A stretch of DNA of 12,011 nt. Origin: JANOYJ01 sp031373225 (GTDB lineage: Bacteria > Pseudomonadota > Alphaproteobacteria > Rhizobiales > Rhizobiaceae). The stretch spans positions 1 through 12,011 of the forward strand of contig JANMMM010000223.1 in the NCBI GenBank assembly GCA_031373225.1, given 5' to 3'. Below are positions 1-6,252 of this stretch, one piece after another. A program made the translations under genes and the position numbers. Under the pieces are notes generated by a model. It had not been told where the DNA came from. It did not search any database and saw only the letters and a list, made by a program, of their open reading frames with translations. How positions within the stretch are numbered: the stretch's first letter is position 1; every line of letters begins with the position of its first letter.

Positions 1-346
1 CGTCATACGCCTTGCGCGCAAAAAAACCGGGCGGTGAGAGATAGGTAGTCCACCCGGTGCCCATCAGGACAAGTTTCCTGTCCATCAAGGCAAGATCGCG
101 CACAGTCATGCGCCACTGACGGTGCCTGCGCCAGCTTGAAAACAACAGATTCGTGCCGCCTGCGACAACAAGGTCAGCCTGGCGCAGCAGACGCCGTCCA
201 TACTTGCCAATCTGGTCATGTGTGGGAAGGCGGCTCACAAAGGCGAAGGGAAGCAAGTCAGCCAACTCGCTCTCAACGGACTGCATGATGATCTGGTCGC
301 CAATGTTCGGCGAACCGGCAGAAGTGTCATAGAGGGCAACTTGCAC
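1..346 (-). CDS. Polysaccharide pyruvyl transferase family protein, N-terminal part (runs off the window)
   Basis: About 115 codons are visible from a GTG at 346; the only other in-frame codons back to the upstream TGA stop are not start codons, so GTG is the best start, although no good ribosome binding site precedes it. The N-terminus reads YDTSAGSPNIGDQIIMQSV, followed about 50 residues later by ADLVVAGGTNLLFSS. A GD-x-II turn followed by a DLVV-x-GG-x-N segment is typical of the polysaccharide pyruvyl transferase (WcaK/AmsJ/CsaB-like, PF04230) family, which attaches pyruvyl groups to cell-surface sugars or is used as a broader sugar transferase fold. The C-terminal half lies outside the window, so activity cannot be judged. 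It diverges from the methyltransferase gene starting near 426, which supports a surface-polysaccharide role by context only. Confidence 0.72.
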   Translation of the reverse strand, partial: MQVALYDTSAGSPNIGDQIIMQSVESELADLLPFAFVSRLPTHDQIGKYGRRLLRQADLVVAGGTNLLFSSWRRHRQWRMTVRDLALMDRKLVLMGTGWTTYLSPPGFFARKAYD

Positions 347-425
347 GGTTTGGACTATTTCTAAATTGCATCAATCAATGTCCTGACATGGACGCGGAAT
401 TTCGGTTAAGGGCTTGACGCCAAGA

Positions 426-1187
426 ATGTCAATGCGATCAACCATCAGGCTCACCGTCGGCAAAATGTCAGATATTACGTCCAGACTCCTGCGTTTCAAA
501 AACTCATTGGCCGCGCGACTTGTCTATCCGATGGTCCGCAAGGTCCGCGCTAAAGGCCTGACGTACCTTTCCAATGCCCGCCTTATCTCATTGAGCCAGC
601 ACGTGAATGACGCCATCCGTCTGCGGCCGGAGCCGCTGCTCGTGGAGTTTGGTGTCGCGCTGGGCGGCAGCGCGATCCTGATGACAGCAGCGCTGACCCG
701 CGCGCAGAAGGGCAAGTTTGTCGGTTACGATATGTTCGCAATGATCCCCGCGCCGTCAGACAGCGACGAAAAAGATGCACATAAGCGCTATGCCGATATC
801 GCCAACGGCAGTTCGCATGGCATCAAGGGGGCAGTCTATTACGGCTACGAGCCTGATTTGCTTGGCAAGGTGCGGAAGAGCTTTGCGGAATTTGGTCTTG
901 TTGATGACAGCCGGTTCGAGCTGATCGCAGGCGACTTCCGCGAGACTTTCGCTCCGCCCCCGCGACCGGTTGACGTCATGCATATTGACTGCGACTGGCA
1001 TGACAGTGTCGTGTTTTGCCTCGAAGCCGCGCGAAGGCACCTTCGGCCCGGCGGCATTGTTCTCGTCGACGATTACAATGACTACAAGGGTTGCAAGGCG
1101 GCTGTCGATGCGTTTTTGCAGAACAACGCACCCAGCTTCACGCTTGTCTCAAACCAAGCCCATGCTGTGCTCAAACGGACCACCTGA
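426..1187 (+). CDS. TylF/MycF-like class I SAM-dependent methyltransferase
   Basis: Encodes about 253 residues from the ATG at 426. Other possible starts are TTG 414, ATG 432 and ATG 468; none has a convincing ribosome binding site (an AAGGG at 408-412 is 13 bases before 426), so the N-terminus is uncertain. The fold markers are in order: a conserved YLSNARL helix, a glycine-rich SAM-binding EFGVALGGSA strand, VGYDMF, then HIDCDWHD and VDDYNDYKG. The last two place acidic residues where TylF/NovP/MycF-type sugar O-methyltransferases bind a divalent metal. Members methylate hydroxyls of deoxysugars in antibiotics or surface glycans; the substrate here is unknown. With the divergent pyruvyl transferase-like gene and the second methyltransferase 131 bases downstream, a role in decorating an extracellular polysaccharide is a reasonable inference. 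Confidence 0.75.
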   Translation: MSMRSTIRLTVGKMSDITSRLLRFKNSLAARLVYPMVRKVRAKGLTYLSNARLISLSQHVNDAIRLRPEPLLVEFGVALGGSAILMTAALTRAQKGKFVGYDMFAMIPAPSDSDEKDAHKRYADIANGSSHGIKGAVYYGYEPDLLGKVRKSFAEFGLVDDSRFELIAGDFRETFAPPPRPVDVMHIDCDWHDSVVFCLEAARRHLRPGGIVLVDDYNDYKGCKAAVDAFLQNNAPSFTLVSNQAHAVLKRTT

Positions 1188-1318
1188 ACGGCGCCACGTC
1201 AATCGGGCGGCGGCGCAAAATCGCCAGCGTCTAGCCGCTTGTCGGCGTGATTGGTTGACTCGGTCCCGGACCTGTTGGAAGCAGAGTTTCAAATTCAACA
1301 AGGCGGGCACGCAGCGCG

Positions 1319-1933
1319 ATGACGACCAAGTTCTGGAAAACGACCTCACAAAGGCAAACGCCAAAAGTGTCAAGCCAGGGACATTGGCTGCAAAAGTCCA
1401 GCTACCCCGAATGGTGGGTCGAGCGGTCGGAGCTGTTGTTTTCTTTGTTTCGCGGATCGGCGCACTTCAGCGAAACGGCGACATTTTCCGAGTATGGCTG
1501 CGGTCCCCATAAGCCCTTCCGGAGCGCAGTCGCCAAGTGTTACCCTGAAATGAGTTGCCACGCGCTGGATTTGAAAGCCTGGGACAGCGGCGTCATCGTC
1601 GCGGACCTTGATCAAGCCGATTTCAGGGCGCTGCCCGACAGCGATTGCGGCGCTCTTTGCGGAGTGCTTGAGTATCTGCGGAGCCCCGCCGAAACGTTTG
1701 GCGCGCTCGCTGCCAAGCATTCGCACTTGCTTTTCTCCTATTGCTATTGCGATATCCGCGCTGTCAAACGCCCGGAGGACGGGGTCCGGATACTGGCCGC
1801 GCGCGCCGCCATGGGTTGGCGAAATCATCTTTCCATCGAAGAGCTTGTGAAGGCCGTTTCTTCGTTTGGATATATTGGCGAGATTTCCCACTGGCGCGAT
1901 CAGGTGCTGGTGCTTGCCAAGCGGTTCGACTGA
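1319..1933 (+). CDS. Probable class I SAM-dependent methyltransferase, uncharacterised family
   Basis: A 204-residue protein. ATG 1319 is the only start codon after the in-frame stop at 1256, though its ribosome binding site is weak. The first 28 residues are polar. A WWVERSELLFSLF helix then leads into FSEYGCGPHKPF (about residues 56-67), a good SAM-binding motif I (E/DxGCGxxxPF). CHALDLKAWD and IVADLDQADF follow, where motif II acidic residues are expected, then CGVLEYL, which resembles the 'xGVLEYL/H' post-motif region of many small-molecule and sugar methyltransferases. The C-terminus has WRNHLSIEELV and a closing strand VLVLAKR. No substrate can be assigned. It is co-directional with the upstream methyltransferase, separated by 131 bases, and converges on recQ with a 44-base gap. 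The shared direction suggests a common transcript. Confidence 0.62.
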   Translation: MTTKFWKTTSQRQTPKVSSQGHWLQKSSYPEWWVERSELLFSLFRGSAHFSETATFSEYGCGPHKPFRSAVAKCYPEMSCHALDLKAWDSGVIVADLDQADFRALPDSDCGALCGVLEYLRSPAETFGALAAKHSHLLFSYCYCDIRAVKRPEDGVRILAARAAMGWRNHLSIEELVKAVSSFGYIGEISHWRDQVLVLAKRFD

Positions 1934-1950
1934 CATCAAGTGTTTCCCAA

Positions 1951-1979
1951 GAGCGTCTGCCGCGCCATTCCCGACGCTC
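1951..1979. other. Inverted repeat between convergent genes (weak terminator candidate)
   Basis: GAGCGTC at 1951-1957 is the exact inverse of GACGCTC at 1973-1979, with a 15-base loop, in the short gap between the convergent methyltransferase and recQ genes. It overlaps the recQ stop codon. No T-tract follows on either strand, so it would be a poor intrinsic terminator and may be chance. Confidence 0.25.
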
Positions 1980-3771
1980 AAGCGGCACCAATCTCTCTCA
2001 GAAACACCTTCCCGAACTCCCCGAGCTTTGCCGCCCCCACGCCGTGCACGGCGCTGAACTCATCCAGTGACTTCGGCCGCTTCATCGCCATGTCAATCAG
2101 CGTTCTGTCCGAAAAAATCACATAGGCGGGCACGCGCCGCTCCCCGGCCAGCCGGCTGCGCAGGGTTTTGAGCCGTGCGAGCAGCTTGTCCGTCTGCGGG
2201 TCAGCTCCCATCACAGCCCTGGCCTCGGCGCGCATTTTCTTTTTGGTGACGCGGACCAAATCCTTCCTGTGGCGGAACGCGCCCTCGCCACGCAGCAGCT
2301 CCCGGCCCTTTTCGCCGATTGAAAGCCCGCCATAGCCGCCCGCGTCAAGATTCAGCAGTCCGCCCGCCGCCATCTGCCGGATCAGCGACTGCCATTCCGT
2401 GCGCGCTCTGTCCTTGCCTGCGCCGAACACGGCGAAGTCCATGTGGCCGAGCATGGCGGCGCGCTCATTGCTTTTGCCCATCAATATGTCGGTGATATGC
2501 ACCGCGCCGAACCGTTCGCCGGTCGCGCGAACCGCTTCTATGACTTTCAGCGCATCCTTTGTGCCGTCCACCGTCTCGCCGGGGGTAAGGCACATGTCGC
2601 AATTGCCGCATGGCTCGGACGCTTCGCCGAAATAGGAAAGCAGCGTCTGACGCCGGCAGCCGGGCGCCTCGCAATAGCCGACCAGCGCGTCGAGCCTTTT
2701 ATGTTCGCGGCGCTTGTGCAGATCGTCCGCATCGGTCTCGGCGATGAAATTGCGCCGCATTCTGATGTCGTTCATCCCGAACACCATATGCGCCGCTGCA
2801 GGCGCGCCATCGCGCCCGGCGCGGCCGATCTCCTGATAATAGGCGTCAAGAGAGGACGGCAGATCGGCGTGGAAGACAAAACGCACATCGGGCTTGTCGA
2901 TGCCCATGCCGAAGGCAATCGTGGCGCAGACAATGATGCCCGTCTCCGCCATGAACAGATCCTGCGCCCGTGACCGGGCCTCCGGCGTCAGACCCGCATG
3001 ATAGGCGACTGCGCGGAAGCCATGCGCGTTCAGATGCGTGGCCCATTCCTCGGTGCTGCGCCGCGACAGCGCATAGACAATGCCGCTTTCGCCCTGATGA
3101 TCCTGCATGAAGGCGAGGAGCTGCTTACCGCTGTTGACCTTGGGCTCCACCGTCAGGCTGATATTCGGCCGGTCAAAGCCGGAGACATAGACTTCCGCCC
3201 TGCCGCCAAACAACTTCGCCACAATGTCCCGCCGCGCCGCCTCATCGGCGGTGGCCGTGAAGGCGCCGATGGGAATGCCGGGAAAGGCGTGCTGCAAGTC
3301 TTTGAGGGCCTCATATTCCGGCCGGAACGAGGCGCCCCATTGCGAAATGCAATGCGCCTCGTCGACGGCGATCAGGCTGACCGGAAGCTTCTGAAGCGCC
3401 GAAATCATCCGCTCGGTCATCAGCCGCTCCGGCGCGAGATAAAGGAGCCGCACCTCGCCCTTCGCAGCCCGCTGCCAGACGCCGACATTCGTCTCGCGCG
3501 GGGCGGCGGAGTTGATCGTCTCCGCTGCCACTCCCGCCAGCTTCAGTGCCGAGACCTGATCCTGCATCAGGGCGACCAGCGGAGAAACCACGATGGCAAT
3601 GCCGCCCTTGACCAGAGCCGGAACCTGAAAGCACAGCGATTTGCCCGATCCCGTCGGCATGACCGCCAGAACATGACGGTCCGCGAGAAGTGAATCAACG
3701 ATTTCCTCCTGGCCCGGACGAAAAGAGTCAAATCCGAAGACATCACGCAGAATCACCGTTTTTGCCGTCAT
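1978..3771 (-). CDS. recQ: ATP-dependent DNA helicase RecQ
   Basis: Encodes 597 residues, a usual RecQ length. ATG 3771 is preferred over GTG 3783 because a GAGGGG ribosome binding site sits just before it. Superfamily 2 motifs in order: motif 0 FGFDSFRPGQEEIV (12-25), Walker A MPTGSGKS (38-45), Ia VVSPLVALMQDQV, Walker B DEAH (137-140) in the RecQ-type aromatic-rich loop CISQWGASFRPEY, motif III FTATA, motif V FGMGIDKPDVRFVFH and motif VI QEIGRAGRDG. The zinc site has Cys 372, 388, 391 and 394, followed by the RQC winged-helix region and a C-terminal HRDC domain (about 526-597). RecQ unwinds DNA 3' to 5' and acts in the RecF recombination pathway and stalled-fork processing. No key residue is missing. 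trmFO lies 19 bases upstream, so the two are probably co-transcribed. Confidence 0.97.
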   Translation of the reverse strand: MTAKTVILRDVFGFDSFRPGQEEIVDSLLADRHVLAVMPTGSGKSLCFQVPALVKGGIAIVVSPLVALMQDQVSALKLAGVAAETINSAAPRETNVGVWQRAAKGEVRLLYLAPERLMTERMISALQKLPVSLIAVDEAHCISQWGASFRPEYEALKDLQHAFPGIPIGAFTATADEAARRDIVAKLFGGRAEVYVSGFDRPNISLTVEPKVNSGKQLLAFMQDHQGESGIVYALSRRSTEEWATHLNAHGFRAVAYHAGLTPEARSRAQDLFMAETGIIVCATIAFGMGIDKPDVRFVFHADLPSSLDAYYQEIGRAGRDGAPAAAHMVFGMNDIRMRRNFIAETDADDLHKRREHKRLDALVGYCEAPGCRRQTLLSYFGEASEPCGNCDMCLTPGETVDGTKDALKVIEAVRATGERFGAVHITDILMGKSNERAAMLGHMDFAVFGAGKDRARTEWQSLIRQMAAGGLLNLDAGGYGGLSIGEKGRELLRGEGAFRHRKDLVRVTKKKMRAEARAVMGADPQTDKLLARLKTLRSRLAGERRVPAYVIFSDRTLIDMAMKRPKSLDEFSAVHGVGAAKLGEFGKVFLREIGAA

Positions 3772-3790
3772 CGCCCCTCGCACCTTGAAC

Positions 3791-5188
3791 TCATGACACT
3801 GCGTTCAAGCCCAGCCAAGCCTTCACATCCGCCATGGCCCGCGCCGTCATCACGCGCTTCCTTGCCTGTGCCTTCTCCGCTCCACGCAGCCGCTTGCCGT
3901 CTGTTTTAGGCGCTTCGGCGGGTGGGAACAGGCCAAAATTGACATTCATCGGCTGGAATGAGCGCTTGCCGGGTTCGTCTTCCGACACGAGATGGCCACC
4001 GGTGATGTGGCCGAGAATGGCCCCGAACGCAGTTGTCGGCGGTGGAGCGGCTAATGCAATTCCCAGCTCTTCCGCCGCTGCGAAGCGCCCTGCCAAAAGG
4101 CCGATTGCGGCGCTTTCCACATAGCCCTCGCAGCCCGTGATCTGGCCGGCGAAGCGGATGTCAGGACGGGATTTTAGCCGCAGCTTTCCATCCAGCAGCG
4201 TTGGCGAATTGAGATAGGTGTTGCGGTGCAGGCCGCCGAGGCGGGCGAATTCGGCGTCTTCGAGGCCAGGTATCATTTTAAAGACGCGGGTCTGCTCGGC
4301 ATATTTCAGTTTCGTCTGAAAGCCGACCATATTGTAGAGAGTGCCGAGTGCATTGTCCTGCCGCAGCTGGTCGACGGCATAGGCTTTGACGGTTGGTTTG
4401 TGCGCATTGGTGAGGCCCATGGGTTTCATCGGGCCATGGCGCAGTGTCTCAACGCCGCGCTCGGCCATAATTTCGATGGGCAGGCAGCCGTCGAAATAGG
4501 GCGTGCCTTCCCATTCCTTGAACTCGGTCCTGCCGCCGTCGATGACCGCGTCGACGAAGGCGAAGTATTGGTCCTTGTCCATCGGGCAGTTGATGTAGTC
4601 CTTGCCGGTGCCGCCGGGGCCGACCTTGTCGTAGCGCGACTGGAACCAGGCTGTGTCCATGTCGATGCTGTCAAAGTGCACAATTGGAGCGATGGCGTCG
4701 AAGAAGGCGAGGGCGTCAGCTCCGGTCTCGCGGCGGATGGATTCAGCCAGATCGGGCGCAGTCAGCGGGCCGGTGGCAATGATGGTCCTGCCCCATGCGC
4801 GCGGCGGCAGACCGGTCACTTCTTCGCGGACAATCGTCACCAGCGGATTCGCGGCGAGCCTTGCGGTGACTGCTTCCGAGAAACCATCCCTGTCCACCGC
4901 CAGCGCTGATCCCGCCGGCACCTGATGCGCATCGCCGCAGGCCATGATGAGTGAGTTGGCGAGACGCATCTCGGCGTGGAGAAGGCCGACGGCGTTGGTT
5001 TCTGAATCGTCCGAGCGGAACGAGTTGGAACAGACAAGCTCCGCCAAATGATCCGTTTTGTGCGCATCCGTGCCGCGCACGCCGCGCATTTCATGCAGGT
5101 TCACCGGAATGCCGGCGCATGCGATCTGCCATGCGGCCTCCGACCCGGCGAGGCCGCCGCCGATGATATGGATGGGGGAGTGTGTCAT
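3791..5188 (-). CDS. trmFO: Methylenetetrahydrofolate-tRNA-(uracil-5-)-methyltransferase TrmFO
   Basis: Encodes 465 residues from ATG 5188. An in-frame ATG at 5248 would add 20 residues, but it lies inside the terminator hairpin of the preceding gene, so 5188 is chosen. TrmFO makes 5-methyluridine at position 54 of the tRNA T-loop using methylene-tetrahydrofolate as carbon donor and reduced FAD. The N-terminus shows the FAD dinucleotide-binding IIGGGLAGSEAAW. The two cysteines known to be important in Bacillus TrmFO have clear counterparts: Cys53 in ELVCSNSFRSDD and Cys201 in KDYINCPMDKDQY. The C-terminal half has GCEGYVESAAIGLLAG and GAILGHITGGH, both typical of the GidA-related fold. The gene runs into recQ with a 19-base gap. 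No strong ribosome binding site precedes the ATG. Confidence 0.96.
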   Translation of the reverse strand: MTHSPIHIIGGGLAGSEAAWQIACAGIPVNLHEMRGVRGTDAHKTDHLAELVCSNSFRSDDSETNAVGLLHAEMRLANSLIMACGDAHQVPAGSALAVDRDGFSEAVTARLAANPLVTIVREEVTGLPPRAWGRTIIATGPLTAPDLAESIRRETGADALAFFDAIAPIVHFDSIDMDTAWFQSRYDKVGPGGTGKDYINCPMDKDQYFAFVDAVIDGGRTEFKEWEGTPYFDGCLPIEIMAERGVETLRHGPMKPMGLTNAHKPTVKAYAVDQLRQDNALGTLYNMVGFQTKLKYAEQTRVFKMIPGLEDAEFARLGGLHRNTYLNSPTLLDGKLRLKSRPDIRFAGQITGCEGYVESAAIGLLAGRFAAAEELGIALAAPPPTTAFGAILGHITGGHLVSEDEPGKRSFQPMNVNFGLFPPAEAPKTDGKRLRGAEKAQARKRVMTARAMADVKAWLGLNAVS

Positions 5189-5234
5189 GAGCGGGCCGAT
5201 AGCACGGCGCGCGGGCAGCTGTGAATAGTTGGCC

Positions 5235-5266
5235 CCAAAACAAAGCACCCGCCGGAAGGCGGGTGC
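5235..5266 (-). terminator. Intrinsic terminator of the first DUF1127 gene
   Basis: On the minus strand a perfect 9-bp stem GCACCCGCC/GGCGGGTGC (5266-5258 with 5253-5245) closes a TTCC loop and is followed by TTTGTTTTGG. It lies 31 bases after the stop of the small gene at 5298-5441 and 47 bases before the trmFO start, so it separates the two units. Confidence 0.85.
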
Positions 5267-5297
5267 GGATCAGTGATTGTTCGCCTTTCGGCGGAAT

Positions 5298-5441
5298 TTA
5301 TTTCGCGGCTTGACGGGCCACGGCGCGAATGTCGGCGCGGGCGATACCGAGGTCGGCGAGGTTCCGGTTCGTCAGGCCCGAAAGTTCGGCCACTGCGGTG
5401 CGGTACTGACGCCAGTTGTTGTAAGACTTGGCTATGTTCAT
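5298..5441 (-). CDS. DUF1127 small basic protein (first of three)
   Basis: A 47-residue arginine-rich protein starting MNIAKSYNNWRQYRTAV and ending in LADLGIARADIRAVAR. This is the DUF1127 (PF06568, YjiS-like) pattern: a helix, then an R-x-L-x-DLGI-x-R-x-DI segment. It has an excellent AAAGGAG ribosome binding site 6-13 bases before ATG 5441, its own leader and its own terminator. DUF1127 proteins of alphaproteobacteria are known to affect phosphate and carbon metabolism in Agrobacterium and RNA maturation and turnover (CcaF1) in Rhodobacter; the exact role of this copy is not predictable. It shares with the other two genes the W-R-x-YR core and the DLGI-x-R-x-DI segment. Confidence 0.9.
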   Translation of the reverse strand: MNIAKSYNNWRQYRTAVAELSGLTNRNLADLGIARADIRAVARQAAK

Positions 5442-5531
5442 TTTGTTTCTCCTTTCGAGAACTCACCGGTCACTTCTTTTCCTGACCGATGATGTGAAGA
5501 TAGGCGCATTTAATCGATTTAACCAGATATA

Positions 5532-5552
5532 ATTGTGCAGTGCAGCATTGCA
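5532..5552. promoter_or_regulatory. Putative regulatory element upstream of the first DUF1127 gene
   Basis: ATTGTGCAGTGCA at 5532-5544 matches the first 13 bases of the palindrome at 6221-6237 in 12 of 13 positions, and is followed by GCATTGCA, the inverse of the TGCAATGC octamer seen three times in the other leader region. It lies about 90 bases before the ATG of the gene at 5441. No known regulator is assigned. The spacer 5442-5605 otherwise contains no gene that I can support. Confidence 0.35.
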
Positions 5553-5594
5553 TTTTACGCATTGGTTACCAAATTGTTATGCACAAATGCCGCA

Positions 5595-5632
5595 CCAAAA
5601 GCAAACGCCCGCAGCGGGAGGAGCTGCAGGCG
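5595..5632 (-). terminator. Terminator hairpin with TCCTCCC loop ending the DUF1127/cuckoo RNA unit
   Basis: On the minus strand CGCCTGCAGC (5632-5623) pairs with GCTGCGGGCG (5615-5606) through 10 bp including one G-U pair. The loop is TCCTCCC, and TTTGCTTTTGG follows, a good U-rich tail. It ends the transcript carrying the two CCTCCTCCC hairpins upstream and itself carries a shortened form of their loop. Confidence 0.8.
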
Positions 5633-5643
5633 CTTTATGCTTT

Positions 5644-5676
5644 GGCTGAAAACTGGGAGGAGGAGTGTTTTCAGCC
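5644..5676 (-). ncRNA. CcsR/cuckoo-type small RNA hairpin 2
   Basis: The minus strand gives a perfect 10-bp stem GGCTGAAAAC/GTTTTCAGCC around the loop ACTCCTCCTCCCA. The loop is identical in all 13 bases to that of the hairpin 5 bases upstream, while most stem positions differ, which points to selection on structure plus loop. CCUCCUCCC-loop hairpins behind DUF1127 genes are the hallmark of the alphaproteobacterial CcsR/cuckoo RNA family, processed from the DUF1127 transcript and linked to stress and C1/glutathione metabolism in Rhodobacter. The loop resembles the 16S rRNA anti-Shine-Dalgarno and can pair with GGGAGGAGG-like sites. Assignment is from memory of the family; processing sites cannot be seen. 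Confidence 0.82.
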
Positions 5677-5681
5677 TGAGA

Positions 5682-5714
5682 CGCGGGAAACTGGGAGGAG
5701 GAGTGTCTCCCGCG
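5682..5714 (-). ncRNA. CcsR/cuckoo-type small RNA hairpin 1
   Basis: On the minus strand CGCGGGAGAC (5714-5705) pairs with GTTTCCCGCG (5691-5682) through 10 bp with one G-U pair. The loop ACTCCTCCTCCCA (5704-5692) contains the CCTCCTCCC motif. It starts 15 bases after the stop codon of the DUF1127 gene at 5729-5872, so it most likely lies in the 3' part of that mRNA and is released by processing. Compared with hairpin 2, the stem keeps pairing through compensatory changes at most positions. Confidence 0.82.
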
Positions 5715-5728
5715 AATTCGTCAAAACC

Positions 5729-5872
5729 TTACTTGACCGCCGAGCGGGCGACGCTGCGGATGTCGGCGCGGCTGATGCCGAGGTCGGCCAGGTCGCGGTT
5801 CGACAGACGGTCGAGCTCGGTCAGCGTGTTGCGGTATGTGCGCCAATTCTTGTAGCTGCGTGCGAGGTTCAT
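5729..5872 (-). CDS. DUF1127 small basic protein (second; host gene of the CCTCCTCCC hairpins)
   Basis: A 47-residue protein MNLARSYKNWRTYRNTLTEL... ending LADLGISRADIRSVARSAVK, the DUF1127 pattern. An in-frame ATG 45 bases further upstream would add 15 residues, but AAAGGAAG 7-14 bases before ATG 5872, together with alignment to its two paralogues, fixes the shorter start. Because two CcsR-like hairpins and a terminator follow directly on the same strand, this is the positional counterpart of the Rhodobacter ccaF1 gene. That protein takes part in maturation and turnover of the linked RNAs and other transcripts; the same role is inferred here. No clear promoter lies in the 89-base gap to the next DUF1127 gene, so co-transcription from further upstream is possible. 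Confidence 0.9.
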   Translation of the reverse strand: MNLARSYKNWRTYRNTLTELDRLSNRDLADLGISRADIRSVARSAVK

Positions 5873-5898
5873 TGTATGCTTCCTTTCGAATGAGCCTG

Positions 5899-5917
5899 TT
5901 GAAAGGGAGGTTTTCAA
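5899..5917 (-). other. Short hairpin with CCTCCC loop in the leader of the second DUF1127 gene
   Basis: The minus strand forms a 6-bp stem TTGAAA/TTTCAA around the loop ACCTCCC, 12 bases before the ribosome binding site of the gene at 5729-5872. The stem is weak and AT-rich, so its existence as an RNA fold is uncertain; the CCTCCC loop is like those of the downstream hairpins. Confidence 0.4.
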
Positions 5918-5929
5918 GAGGCGTGATTT

Positions 5930-5950
5930 GGGCGGCTTTTCTCGCCGCCC
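5930..5950 (-). other. GC-rich hairpin after the third DUF1127 gene (attenuator-like)
   Basis: GGGCGGC and GCCGCCC form a perfect 7-bp stem with a 7-base loop, 11 bases after the stop of the gene at 5962-6108. On the minus strand the tail is AAATCACG, not a U-run, so it is not a good terminator. It may slow transcription or protect the 3' end of the upstream message between the two DUF1127 genes. Confidence 0.4.
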
Positions 5951-5961
5951 TTCGTGTGAGC

Positions 5962-6108
5962 TTAGCGGGCGGCGGACTTCATCGCGATGAAGGGAATGTC
6001 GCCGCGGCTGATGCCGAGATCGTTCAGCTCACGGGTGTCAAGGCGGCCAAGCTCAGCGACGGTTTCGCGGTAGCGGCGCCAGTTATTGTATGCACGTACG
6101 AGGTTCAC
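5962..6108 (-). CDS. DUF1127 small basic protein (third, divergent C-terminus)
   Basis: A 48-residue protein starting at GTG 6108 with AAAGGAAAA just upstream. It begins MNLVRAYNNWRRYRETVAEL and contains LNDLGISRGDIPFIA, a clear DUF1127 pattern. Unlike its two neighbours it lacks the final R-x-VAR segment and ends FIAMKSAAR, so it may belong to a distinct DUF1127 subgroup. It is the most upstream of the three minus-strand genes, and its leader holds two overlapping palindromes at 6221-6252. It may be transcribed with the gene at 5729-5872, which starts 89 bases downstream. Confidence 0.88.
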   Translation of the reverse strand: MNLVRAYNNWRRYRETVAELGRLDTRELNDLGISRGDIPFIAMKSAAR

Positions 6109-6220
6109 TTTGGTTTTCCTTTAACTTCGAAACTGTCTCGGTCTGCTGCGACCGTTGACCAATAGGTAAGACAAATGCGTCAATTTTTGCAGGGTGAGAT
6201 TTTGCATGGCTGCAATGCGG

Positions 6221-6252
6221 ATTGTGCAATGCACAATTAACATCTGTTAATT
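6221..6252. promoter_or_regulatory. Two overlapping palindromes upstream of the DUF1127 genes
   Basis: ATTGTGCAATGCACAAT (6221-6237) is a perfect palindrome with 8-base arms about a central A. AATTAACATCTGTTAATT (6235-6252) is a second one with 8-base arms about TC. They overlap by three bases and lie 113-144 bases before GTG 6108. This layout suits binding of one or two dimeric regulators; neither site matches an operator I can name. Confidence 0.5.

Noticed and set aside
1370..1981. A 203-codon minus-strand frame opposite the second methyltransferase
   Set aside because: The plus-strand frame has a SAM-binding motif and better gene context; the minus frame has no domain features and overlaps the 3' end of recQ.
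2443..2973. Plus-strand open frames inside recQ and trmFO
   Set aside because: All lie opposite complete, well-identified genes and show only reverse-strand images of their codons.
5185..5466. A 93-codon minus-strand frame across the first DUF1127 gene
   Set aside because: It is out of frame with the DUF1127 protein, which has the perfect ribosome binding site and family motif, and it reads through the terminator hairpin.
5888..5917. A possible RpoH-type promoter (CTTGAAA with CTCATTC) before the second DUF1127 gene
   Set aside because: Spacing is too long and the resulting transcript would start inside the ribosome binding site; the CTTGAAA is better explained as part of the hairpin at 5899-5917.
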